Below, in pieces: positions 1-7,458 of a DNA stretch of 11,055 bases. This DNA is from an uncultured Lachnospiraceae bacterium (lineage in GTDB: Bacteria > Bacillota_A > Clostridia > Lachnospirales > Lachnospiraceae): assembly GCA_947178085.1 (NCBI GenBank), contig CAMWWS010000055.1, positions 1 through 11,055 of the forward strand. Direction: 5' to 3'. The stretch's first letter is position 1, and the number at the start of each line of letters is the position of its first letter. The translations under genes were made by a program, and so were the position numbers. The notes beneath the pieces were generated by a model. That model worked only from the letters and a program-made list of their open reading frames with translations, made no database searches and was not told the origin of the DNA.

Positions 1-1113
1 AGGGCATACTGTCTGGAAGAAAAGCTGGGAACCCCGGCGCATATTTACTACAAGTTTGAAGGTAATAACACGTCCGGAAGTCATAAATTGAATTCTGCGA
101 TAGCACAGGCTTATTATGCGAAGAAACAGGGATTAAAAGGCGTTACGACAGAGACCGGGGCAGGTCAATGGGGAACGGCGCTTTCCATGGCGTGTTCTTA
201 TTTCGGACTGGATTGTCAGGTGTATATGGTTAAGTGTTCGTATGAACAGAAACCATTCAGACGTGAAGTTATGCGCACATATGGAGCTAAGGTAACTCCT
301 TCTCCGTCCATGGATACAAATGTAGGTCGTAAAATAAACGAAGAATTTCCGGGAACAACGGGAAGCCTCGGTTGTGCTATTTCAGAAGCCGTTGAGGCTG
401 CAACAAGTAAAGAAGGCTATCGTTATGTGTTGGGTTCAGTACTCGCTCAGGTATTGTTACATCAGTCTATTATCGGTCTTGAGACCAAGGCAGCTTTGGA
501 TAAGTACGGCATTAAGGCAGATACGATTATCGGCTGTGCAGGCGGGGGCTCTAATTTGGGAGGACTGATTTCACCATTTGTAGGAGAAATGTTAAGGGGT
601 GAAGAAAAATATCAGATTATTGCTGTAGAACCGGCATCCTGTCCGAGTCTGACACGCGGAGTTTATGCATATGATTTCTGCGATACCGGAAAAGTTTGTC
701 CTTTGGCAAAAATGTATACATTGGGAAGCGGCTTTATTCCATCTGCAAATCATGCAGGCGGACTTCGTTACCATGGTATGAGTTCTATCGTTTCTGAATT
801 ATATGACCAGGGACTTTTAGAAGCAAGAAGCGTAGAGCAGACGGAAGTATTCCGCGCAGCACAGGAATTTGCAAGGGTGGAAGGAATTCTTCCTGCGCCG
901 GAGAGCAGCCATGCCATCAGAGTTGCGATTGACGAGGCGATTAAGTGTAAAGAAACAGGGGAGGAAAAGAACATAGTATTTGGTCTTACCGGAACAGGGT
1001 ATTTCGATATGGTCGCATATCAGAAATACAATGACGGGGAAATGGAAGATTATATTCCGACGGATGAAGATTTGGAGCGTTCCATTGCGCAGCTGCCTAA
1101 GATTCCGGGTTAG
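1..1113 (+). CDS. trpB: TrpB2-type tryptophan synthase beta-like PLP enzyme (5' partial)
   Basis: The reading frame is open from base 1 to the TAG at 1111-1113, giving the last 370 residues; the start lies before the window. The TTG at 88 is internal and not a start, because conserved sequence precedes it. Seen: GSHKLN, with the PLP-binding lysine at fragment residue 29; TETGAGQWG, matching the TrpB ETGAGQ loop with its catalytic Glu; the glycine-rich phosphate loop GCAGGGSNLGG; EGILPAPESSHA; and a C-terminal TGTGYFD followed by an acidic tail. The W in ETGAGQWG and the extended C terminus favour the TrpB2 class over canonical TrpB1. TrpB joins indole and serine to make tryptophan in the cytoplasm. 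TrpB2 proteins often lack an adjacent trpA and may act on free indole or play another role. No trpA or other trp gene follows here. The family call is firm; the physiological substrate is inferred. Confidence 0.93.
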   Translation, partial: RAYCLEEKLGTPAHIYYKFEGNNTSGSHKLNSAIAQAYYAKKQGLKGVTTETGAGQWGTALSMACSYFGLDCQVYMVKCSYEQKPFRREVMRTYGAKVTPSPSMDTNVGRKINEEFPGTTGSLGCAISEAVEAATSKEGYRYVLGSVLAQVLLHQSIIGLETKAALDKYGIKADTIIGCAGGGSNLGGLISPFVGEMLRGEEKYQIIAVEPASCPSLTRGVYAYDFCDTGKVCPLAKMYTLGSGFIPSANHAGGLRYHGMSSIVSELYDQGLLEARSVEQTEVFRAAQEFARVEGILPAPESSHAIRVAIDEAIKCKETGEEKNIVFGLTGTGYFDMVAYQKYNDGEMEDYIPTDEDLERSIAQLPKIPG

Positions 1114-1158
1114 AATAACGATGAATTAAGTGCAGTGATAAATAAATATTGGTTTATA

Positions 1159-1200
1159 TAATAAAAGTGGGCAAAAACAATCTTTGTCCGCTTTTATTAA
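1159..1200 (+). terminator. Long hairpin after the TrpB2 gene, probable terminator
   Basis: A 17-bp stem pairs 1159-1175 with 1183-1199 around a 7-base loop, with only two G-U pairs. Its 3' arm carries a TTTT run and its 5' arm an AAAA run, so it could stop transcription in either direction. It begins 45 bases after the TrpB2 stop codon. No clear T-run follows the stem, so termination strength is uncertain. Confidence 0.6.
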
Positions 1201-1205
1201 CATAA

Positions 1206-1239
1206 GGGCAGTTCGCGAAGCGTGCTGCCCGTTGTTTTT
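1206..1239 (+). terminator. Rho-independent terminator
   Basis: GGGCAG (1206-1211) pairs with CTGCCC (1225-1230). CGC and GCG pair inside it around a small loop, and the T-rich tail GTTGTTTTT follows directly. This is the classic intrinsic terminator shape. It is second in tandem after the hairpin at 1159, and together they isolate the TrpB2 gene from the ABC operon. Confidence 0.75.
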
Positions 1240-1251
1240 CCAATTTCCTTC

Positions 1252-1280
1252 TTGACATATGATTAAGCAGAGTGTACACT
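1252..1280 (+). promoter_or_regulatory. Promoter of the YtrA-type ABC operon
   Basis: A perfect -35 box TTGACA (1252-1257) is followed after 17 bases by TACACT (1275-1280), a 4/6 match to the -10 consensus. The predicted transcription start is near 1286-1288, giving a leader of about 67 bases before the regulator ATG. The -10 lies inside the 10-bp perfect palindrome AGTGTACACT (1271-1280). Confidence 0.72.
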
Positions 1281-1281
1281 A

Positions 1282-1306
1282 AGTGTATTAATATAAATAG
1301 TACACA
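1282..1306 (+). promoter_or_regulatory. Probable YtrA-type operator AGTGTA-N13-TACACA
   Basis: AGTGTA (1282-1287) and TACACA (1301-1306) form an inverted repeat with a 13-base spacer, with one base off perfect symmetry. From memory, B. subtilis YtrA binds AGTGTA-N13-TACACT, so spacing and half-sites both agree. The site overlaps the predicted transcription start, fitting repression by the product of the gene at 1354. Extra half-sites overlap in the palindrome at 1271-1280. Confidence 0.68.
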
Positions 1307-1353
1307 TAATATACGTAAGTGTTTACAACTTAAATCAGGAAAGGAGGTCCTCC

Positions 1354-1752
1354 ATGATTATTATAGATTACAAAGACACCAGACCAATCTATGAGCAGAT
1401 TGCCGAGAAATTTAAAAATCTGATTCTCAAGGGCGTTTTACAGCCTGACGAGCAGATGCCGTCGGTCAGAAGTCTTGCTATGGAACTGTCCATCAATCCT
1501 AATACGATTCAGAAAGCATATGCCCAATTAGAATGGGAAGGTTATATCTACCCGGTAAAAGGGCGTGGAAACTTCGTAGCCGGGACGGAGAAACTTTTGG
1601 AAGAAAGAAAGAAATCATGCATTGAGAAAATACTGATGCTGTCGGAAGAAGCGGCGGAATATGGAATCAGCCGTGAGGAAATCATATCTGAAATTAGGAG
1701 GCATAAACAGAAGACGACAGGAAATAAAGAGGAGGGGAAAATATATGATTGA
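1354..1752 (+). CDS. GntR-family transcriptional regulator, YtrA subfamily
   Basis: A 132-residue protein. The start is set by AAGGAGGT (1341-1348), five bases before the ATG. The N-terminal part (about residues 10-76) is a GntR winged helix-turn-helix: RPIYEQIAEKFKNLI, then LQPDEQMPSVRSLA, SINPNTIQKAY and a wing at GYIYPVKGRGNFV. The tail after it is only about 55 residues. This is too short for a FadR, HutC or MocR effector domain and matches the YtrA subfamily, which usually sits with and represses ABC transporter genes. The gene is first in its operon and overlaps the next by 8 bases. A YtrA-like operator lies in its own promoter, so autorepression is likely. In characterised relatives the signal is cell-envelope antibiotic stress; here the signal is unknown. 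Confidence 0.92.
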   Translation: MIIIDYKDTRPIYEQIAEKFKNLILKGVLQPDEQMPSVRSLAMELSINPNTIQKAYAQLEWEGYIYPVKGRGNFVAGTEKLLEERKKSCIEKILMLSEEAAEYGISREEIISEIRRHKQKTTGNKEEGKIYD

Positions 1753-2650
1753 GGTACATGACGTGACTAAAACTTTTGATTCCATCAGGGCAGTAGATTC
1801 AGTCAGCGCTGCAATCAAAGAGAAGACCGTATTCGGTCTGATCGGAACCAACGGTGCGGGAAAGAGCACATTGCTTCGCATGATTGCAGGAGTATTGAAG
1901 CCTGATGAAGGTACGGTAACGATTGAAGGTATGCCGGTATACGATAATGTGGAAGCAAAGAAAAAGTTGTTCTTCATTGCCGATGAACCGTATTTTTTTG
2001 CAAACTGCACATCGGTTTCAATGGAGCATTATTATAACAGTCTTTATGAGAATTTTAACAAAGAAGAATTTTATAAATATCTTGGAAACTTTGAATTGGA
2101 TAAAAACAGAAAGGTAAGTACTTTATCCAAAGGCATGAAAAAACTGCTTGCCCTGCTTCTGGGCATATGCGCGCATACCAAATATATTTTGTGCGATGAG
2201 ACCTTCGATGGACTTGATCCGGTGATGCGGCAGGGAATTAAAAGTATTTTTGCTAAGGAAATGGAAGAGAACGGGCTCACGCCTGTAATCGCTTCGCATA
2301 ACTTAAGAGAACTTGAAGATTTATGCGACCATGTGGGACTGCTGCATAAAGGAGGCATACTTTTATCTAAGGATTTAGAAGATATGAAGTGCAATATCCA
2401 TAAAGTACAGTGCGTGTTCACATCGGCAGAGGATGAGCTTAAGACATTAAACGGATTAAATATTGTGAAAAGCGAGCGCAGAGGTTCTCTGCATACTATT
2501 ACAATCAGGGGTTCAAAAGAGGAGATTATTGCCTTTTTTGCAACGGTAAGCACGGTTTTCTTCGAGGTGCTGCCCTTATCCTTGGAGGAAATCTTTATCA
2601 GTGAAACGGAGGTGGCAGGTTATGACATCAAAAAGCTTATTCTTGGTTAG
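1745..2650 (+). CDS. ABC transporter ATP-binding protein, YtrB-like
   Basis: A 301-residue cytoplasmic ABC ATPase. The ATG at 1745 follows GGAGGGG (1731-1737) and overlaps the regulator stop by 8 bases; the frame is open further upstream, but only inside the regulator gene. Motifs: Walker A GTNGAGKST (34-42), signature LSKGM (127-131), Walker B ILCDE with D151/E152, D-loop GLDP (156-159), H-loop His185. At the Q-loop position the sequence reads IADEPYFF, so Glu81 appears where Gln is usual. The divergent signature (LSKGM in place of LSGGQ) is common in the YtrB/YxlF-type drug or peptide exporter group. About 100 C-terminal residues follow the ATPase core. It most likely powers the permease encoded by the overlapping next gene. 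The substrate is not identifiable. Confidence 0.92.
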   Translation: MIEVHDVTKTFDSIRAVDSVSAAIKEKTVFGLIGTNGAGKSTLLRMIAGVLKPDEGTVTIEGMPVYDNVEAKKKLFFIADEPYFFANCTSVSMEHYYNSLYENFNKEEFYKYLGNFELDKNRKVSTLSKGMKKLLALLLGICAHTKYILCDETFDGLDPVMRQGIKSIFAKEMEENGLTPVIASHNLRELEDLCDHVGLLHKGGILLSKDLEDMKCNIHKVQCVFTSAEDELKTLNGLNIVKSERRGSLHTITIRGSKEEIIAFFATVSTVFFEVLPLSLEEIFISETEVAGYDIKKLILG

Positions 2651-4826
2651 AAGTAAAGAAAATCATAAACGCAGAATATGGGTATGGATTGTTAGTATGC
2701 TGATTCAATTGGCGCTGTATCCGGGAATTATGATAGTGTATCTTGCCAGAATCAGAAATTATAATGCGATTGGACATTTTGGTACAGCGGAAAGATTTAA
2801 AGACGCGATGTTTGATGCGGCGGCGGATGCATTGGGATTTAAAGAGCAGGCGCCATTGGTAGTTATGGCACTGGCTGCCCTGATTGGTATACAAGGATTT
2901 GCATACCTGTATAGCAGAAAAAAAGTGGATATGTATCACAGTGTTCCTGTTTCTGCAAAAAGCCGTTTTATAGTAGTTTACATAAATGGTATAATAATAT
3001 ATCTTGTGTCGTACCTGTTAAGCATTATCATAGCGATTGGGTTTGCCGGCATAAACGGGGCGGTGAACGGCAGGGTTTTAATAGAATGCAGTCTTGCCTT
3101 TTTACTGAATATTCTTTATTTTCTGGTAATTTATAACGCAGTAATACTTGCCATGATGCTTGCCGGAAATATTATTATTGCAGGTGGCATAGCTATAGTG
3201 CTGCTGGGGATAGACTTTGCACTGGAAATAATACTTGGCGATATGAGAGGATATTTCTTCAGTACTGCGGACAGTGCGTTTGACAGTAGGGAAGTGAAAT
3301 ACTGTGTACTGTTTGATTATATAGATTATGTGTATCACTGGAAAACGGAGATCAGACTATCCGCTATCATAAACGGGGTTCTGCCTATATGTTTTAAATG
3401 TCTTGTATTTGCTGTGATTTTTGGAATATTGGCATATCTATTCTATAGAAAGCGTCCGGCTGAAGCAGCGGGAAGGGCGGTTGCATTTCCTTTGGTAAAG
3501 CCGGTGTTAAAGATTGCTGTCGCTGTTACAAGCGGTATTGCGGTATGCAGCCTTCTATATGTCTCGATTTTCAGATATACCGATGCTTCTAAACTCAGTA
3601 TCGGCAGCGCGGCGTTATTGTGCGGAAGCGCGGGGCTTGCAGCAATACTATGCAGTGTATGTCTGGAAGCTGTTTATGAATTTGATGTGCGCGCCGCGGT
3701 AAAACATATTGCTTCAACCTGCGTTTCGGTTGTGATTGCTATGTCTGTATTCTGTATATACTATTTCGATGTATTTGGATATGACAGTTATGTACCGGAA
3801 CCGGATAAGGTTGAAAGCGCTGCGATTCTTTTTTTCTACGACCAGTCCTATTTTGAGATTGATGAGTCAACCGGTTCATCCAGCTATATTAGTGAGATTG
3901 ACTATCTTAAAGATAATATGTTTCTGACAGATATTGATGCGATATGCTCACTAATTGAAAAAGACCGTAAGTCTGAGTGGAATCCGGAGAGCATGGAAGA
4001 CGGCAGGTATATCAATGTGTTTTTCCGCCTTAAATCAGGTAAAGAGGTAAACAGACGTTATGCTGTTGATTTTGCCGATCCTTCCAATGAAGAACTTCTT
4101 GACAGAGTATTAGGAACGAAGGAATACAGGGAAGGACATTATCAGGTCTTTAAAGCAGAGGATATGATTCGGGACAATATTTGGCAGGTTACATATTCAA
4201 ATGGTACAATGGATACGGAGCTGTCAGTGGAAGTATCAAAACTGCGTGAAGCATGGATGAAGGATATGCAGCAGTATGATTTTACGCTGGCAAGAAACGG
4301 AAGGCAATGCGGGTATATGGAGTTTACAGTTGCAAATACATACAGGGAATGGCGGCTGCCGGTTTATGAGAATTTTAAAAATACCATAGCGTATCTGGAA
4401 GAAGAGGGCGTTTATGTTTCTGCCAAAGTGCGTGCGGAGGATGTCGCAAGCATTACGGTGATAAATTGGAATTATGATGTGCAGAATGGCGATTCATGGG
4501 ATAGTTATAATATCGGTTCTGCGGCTCAGACTGCATATTTATCACAGATGGAATATCAGATAAGGGAGACTTATGACGCTACTGATGATATAGCCAAAAT
4601 CATCGATGCGATATATCCCAGGGAATTATGTCATGACGGGATATGGGAGAGCACCAAAGCATATGACAAAAATTATGATGTGTATATTACTTATAAGACC
4701 GATACAGAATATCATTATATTCCGTCATTAAATTATGAATATGAATTCATAAGCGGACAGGTACCGGATTTCGTGGAAGAAATGACCTCATACTCGCCGG
4801 AGCAATATATACATGTAGATTTCTAA
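2622..4826 (+). CDS. ABC transporter permease with large C-terminal soluble domain
   Basis: A 734-residue membrane protein. I place the start at ATG 2622, preceded by GGAGGT (2608-2613) at 8-base spacing. An in-frame GTG at 2601 would add seven residues that run through this ribosome binding site. It overlaps the ATPase gene by 29 bases, implying translational coupling. Hydrophobic segments lie near residues 20-42, 77-98, 115-145, 152-180, 183-206, 253-275, 294-316, 326-350 and 362-385. Residues 386-734 are polar and rich in Tyr, Asp and Glu, with no membrane segment. The stretch KKVDMYHSVPVSAKSRF after the second membrane segment resembles a motif seen in YtrC/D-like permeases of Clostridia. 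The C-terminal part may correspond to a domain of unknown function (I recall DUF6449 in such proteins, not verified). Probable role: exporter or envelope-stress transporter with the YtrB-like ATPase. Confidence 0.85.
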   Translation: MTSKSLFLVRSKENHKRRIWVWIVSMLIQLALYPGIMIVYLARIRNYNAIGHFGTAERFKDAMFDAAADALGFKEQAPLVVMALAALIGIQGFAYLYSRKKVDMYHSVPVSAKSRFIVVYINGIIIYLVSYLLSIIIAIGFAGINGAVNGRVLIECSLAFLLNILYFLVIYNAVILAMMLAGNIIIAGGIAIVLLGIDFALEIILGDMRGYFFSTADSAFDSREVKYCVLFDYIDYVYHWKTEIRLSAIINGVLPICFKCLVFAVIFGILAYLFYRKRPAEAAGRAVAFPLVKPVLKIAVAVTSGIAVCSLLYVSIFRYTDASKLSIGSAALLCGSAGLAAILCSVCLEAVYEFDVRAAVKHIASTCVSVVIAMSVFCIYYFDVFGYDSYVPEPDKVESAAILFFYDQSYFEIDESTGSSSYISEIDYLKDNMFLTDIDAICSLIEKDRKSEWNPESMEDGRYINVFFRLKSGKEVNRRYAVDFADPSNEELLDRVLGTKEYREGHYQVFKAEDMIRDNIWQVTYSNGTMDTELSVEVSKLREAWMKDMQQYDFTLARNGRQCGYMEFTVANTYREWRLPVYENFKNTIAYLEEEGVYVSAKVRAEDVASITVINWNYDVQNGDSWDSYNIGSAAQTAYLSQMEYQIRETYDATDDIAKIIDAIYPRELCHDGIWESTKAYDKNYDVYITYKTDTEYHYIPSLNYEYEFISGQVPDFVEEMTSYSPEQYIHVDF

Positions 4827-4884
4827 GAAAACATATTTAATAAAACATTAAGAAATAATTACTAAAAAACAGTAGCGCTTCCGG

Positions 4885-4903
4885 TTATTATGGTTTATAA
4901 TAA
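4885..4903 (+). promoter_or_regulatory. Possible promoter of the MacB-like operon (-10 TATAAT)
   Basis: The 146-base gap between the two ABC operons contains a perfect -10 hexamer TATAAT (4896-4901), about 70 bases before the next ATG. At 17-base spacing the -35 position reads TAGCGC, a poor match, so an activator would be needed if the promoter is real. The -10 overlaps a 7-bp inverted repeat, TTATTAT (4885-4891) with ATAATAA (4897-4903). No terminator hairpin is visible after 4826. Confidence 0.35.
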
Positions 4904-4972
4904 GCATGACTTTTAAGGGGTAAACATAATAGTTATTTAAGAACTGTGTACGAGACTGTAAGAGGAATATAT

Positions 4973-5692
4973 ATGAGACCGTCAGAACCTGTTATTTGTG
5001 TAAAAGATTTATATAAGATTTACCGTGTAGGCGAAACGAAGGTTCGTGCATTAAACGGAGTGGATTTTACGATAGACAGAGGCTGCTTTTGTTCTATTGT
5101 AGGAACCTCCGGTTCCGGTAAATCCACCCTTCTTAATATGATGGCAGGTTTGGAGAAGCCGACTAAAGGCGAGATAATCATTGCAGGCGAACATATGGAG
5201 AAGAAATCAGAGAATCAGCTTGTTGCTTTCAGGCGTAAACATATCGGATTTATTTTCCAGTCATTCAATCTGATGGGTACGATGAACGCTATTGAAAACG
5301 TGGCGCTGCCCCTGACGTTTCAGGGAATAGACAAGAAAACCCGTAATAAGAAGGCAGAAGGGATGCTGGAGCTGGTAGGTCTTACGAAGCATAAGAAGCA
5401 CAGACCTAATCAGATGTCAGGTGGTCAGCAGCAGAGAGTTGGTGTGGCAAGAGCGCTGGTTGTGGAACCGGAGATTATCTTTGCAGACGAGCCAACCGGT
5501 AATCTGGATTCCAATACTTCCGAGGAAGTTATGAATCTGATGAAGAAAATCGTCAGGGAGAAGAATCAGACGCTTGTTATGGTAACGCATGATAATCATT
5601 TAGCGGCATTTGCAGATATAATTTTTCATATAAAAGACGGAAAAATCGTACAGATAGATGATAACAGAGGAAAAGAACCGGAGGGAAATTAA
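4973..5692 (+). CDS. ABC transporter ATP-binding protein, MacB/LolD type
   Basis: A 239-residue ATPase. Its ATG at 4973 follows AGAGG (4961-4965). A GTG at 4946 would extend it by nine residues with no ribosome binding site and is less likely. Motifs are complete: Walker A GTSGSGKST (44-52), Q-loop Gln96 in IGFIFQSFNL, signature MSGGQQQR (148-155), Walker B IIFADEPTGNLD (168-179), H-loop His206 in MVTHD. The phrases FQSFNLMGTMNAIENVALPL and ADEPTGNLDS are typical of the MacB/LolD/FtsE-like family, which drives mechanotransmission through four-helix permeases and does not pump substrate across the membrane. It is first in an operon with an Ig-like anchored protein (3 bases downstream) and the matching MacB-type permease. 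The family is certain; the process it powers is unknown. Confidence 0.95.
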   Translation: MRPSEPVICVKDLYKIYRVGETKVRALNGVDFTIDRGCFCSIVGTSGSGKSTLLNMMAGLEKPTKGEIIIAGEHMEKKSENQLVAFRRKHIGFIFQSFNLMGTMNAIENVALPLTFQGIDKKTRNKKAEGMLELVGLTKHKKHRPNQMSGGQQQRVGVARALVVEPEIIFADEPTGNLDSNTSEEVMNLMKKIVREKNQTLVMVTHDNHLAAFADIIFHIKDGKIVQIDDNRGKEPEGN

Positions 5693-5695
5693 GCT

Positions 5696-7429
5696 ATGAA
5701 CAAGAAAAATATAGTAAAAAAAGGCTTACTTGGTCTTGGACTGGTAGTTGCTTTTGTTGCAGCAGTGCCGGGCAATATTCATGTGGATGCAAGAACCACA
5801 TCAGGTAATTATGTTCTGGAAGGCGATGATAACCGCATCATTGATGACGACGACAGAAGTTATGCCGATGAGGATATGCTGAATTTTAAGCGAAGTCTGG
5901 AGTTTAAGTATTCTCCGAGCGATGTGGTAAAGGAGAAATTGGAAGATATATTTTACAGTGCCGTTTACTATATAGCTAATACGGATATGACGTTAGGCGA
6001 ATTGAACTCTTATGTAAACAGTGTAAAATCAGATTTGGAAGCGGCTGCGGTTGAAAAAGTGAGCGCTACTACCAGCGAATTTCTTCGTGTAGGAGATAAC
6101 TGGACAACGCCTACCGTAAGTTATGGGCATTCTGTATCGATTGTACTGCCGATAATTAATTTCGGTACGGATGAATTGAATGATTTGATTATAGAACCTA
6201 AGGTTTCTCCAGTGATTTCAGAGTGGCCGTTTGTTTTGGATAAATCCAGTTATCTTCAGACCGAATACGCTCTTCCGGGAAATGCGACATATGAGGCGGC
6301 ATTGCTTAACCGCAGAGAGTTTACTTTCCAGTTTATAGCAAGGGACGATGTTATGAGCGGATATTATCCGTTGACTTTTAATGTATGGTATACCAAGGCC
6401 GGTGTACGCTGCGAAGAACCTGCAGAGCTGACTGTTTATGTGCATACAATCGGTAAACCAGGCAGCGGTACGTTAGGCGGTGGCTCGGAAGAAACAAATA
6501 ATGCCAAGCCGAGAATCGTTGTAACAGGCTTTGAGACAGTTCCTGAACAGGTGTATGCAGGCGATACTTTTATATTGACTATTCATGTAAAAAATACATC
6601 AAAAGAGACACCCGTTACCAACCTATTATTTGATATGCAGGCAGCAACCGAAGGTGAGGATAAGACCAATACATATGCGGCATTCCTCCCTACATCGGGA
6701 GCCAGCTCCGTATATATGGACAGAATAGGTACGAATACCGATGCGGATATAGTAATTGAAATGTCTGCCAAAGCGGATTTAGCCCAGAAGCCGTATGTGC
6801 TGGAAGTAAAGATGAAATATGATGCGGGTGCGATGTTCGATTTAACCGACACTGCAAGCGTATCTATTCCGATTTATCAGGAGAGCCGCTTTGATATCAG
6901 TACGCCTGAAGTCGTTCCTGGAGATATTATGGTAGGTTCACAGTCTAATATCATGTTCAGTATATATAATACCGGTAAGACGACACTGTACAATACGCAG
7001 GTGAGGTTTGAGGCGGATTCAATTGATACAGCAACAGCTTTTGTTGGGAATTTAACTTCCGGTGCGACAGGCAATGTTGACGTTATGGTAACAGGAAGCA
7101 ACGCTACCATGGATGATGGTACAATCAATGTAATCATTTCCTACGAAGATGATGCGGGAAATGTGACTGAAGAAACCAGAGCGGTTACGCTTTTTGTCAA
7201 TGAAGAATTCTATGATGATTCCATGATGGGCGAGGACTTTCCTATGGACGGCGATATGATGATGGGAGAAGAGACCAAGTCAAATAAGGGACTTATCATT
7301 ACAATTGTTGTAGTGGTGGTAATAGTTGTCATAGGAGTTGCGGTTTTCCTGTTTATAAAAATCCGGAAGAAGAAAAAAGAAGCGGCTCTTTTAGCTGATG
7401 ATTTGTTATCAATAGATAAAGATTCATAA
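5696..7429 (+). CDS. Membrane-anchored extracellular Ig-like (COG1361/CARDB-like) protein of a MacB-type operon
   Basis: A 577-residue protein starting at ATG 5696, with GGAGGG (5680-5685) ahead and only 3 bases after the ATPase stop. Residues 1-32 form a signal peptide (NKKNIVKKG, a hydrophobic core, probable cleavage after VDA). Next come an acidic stretch (about 43-60), a helical-looking segment (about 66-122), and three beta-rich Ig-like blocks (about 135-252, 272-394, 397-503). The latter two show the hallmarks of CARDB/COG1361 folds: PEQVYAGDTFILTIHVKNTS and PGDIMVGSQSNIMFSIYNTGKTTL. Residues 254-270 are a Gly/Ser-rich linker. A Met- and acid-rich segment (504-526) precedes a single membrane helix (about 532-555) and the basic cytoplasmic stretch KIRKKKKEA. 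The topology is therefore outside-facing with a C-terminal anchor. It sits where MacA would be in a Mac system and may be a partner or substrate-binding subunit. That role is inference. Confidence 0.85.
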   Translation: MNKKNIVKKGLLGLGLVVAFVAAVPGNIHVDARTTSGNYVLEGDDNRIIDDDDRSYADEDMLNFKRSLEFKYSPSDVVKEKLEDIFYSAVYYIANTDMTLGELNSYVNSVKSDLEAAAVEKVSATTSEFLRVGDNWTTPTVSYGHSVSIVLPIINFGTDELNDLIIEPKVSPVISEWPFVLDKSSYLQTEYALPGNATYEAALLNRREFTFQFIARDDVMSGYYPLTFNVWYTKAGVRCEEPAELTVYVHTIGKPGSGTLGGGSEETNNAKPRIVVTGFETVPEQVYAGDTFILTIHVKNTSKETPVTNLLFDMQAATEGEDKTNTYAAFLPTSGASSVYMDRIGTNTDADIVIEMSAKADLAQKPYVLEVKMKYDAGAMFDLTDTASVSIPIYQESRFDISTPEVVPGDIMVGSQSNIMFSIYNTGKTTLYNTQVRFEADSIDTATAFVGNLTSGATGNVDVMVTGSNATMDDGTINVIISYEDDAGNVTEETRAVTLFVNEEFYDDSMMGEDFPMDGDMMMGEETKSNKGLIITIVVVVVIVVIGVAVFLFIKIRKKKKEAALLADDLLSIDKDS

Positions 7430-7458
7430 TAGATTGAAAAAGGAGCATAGGTATTATA

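Noticed and set aside
1615..2010. Minus-strand 131-residue open frame
   Set aside because: It is antisense to the regulator and ATPase genes with no ribosome binding site or domain.
2601..2621. GTG at 2601 as the permease start
   Set aside because: It would translate through the GGAGGT that serves ATG 2622, and has no site of its own.
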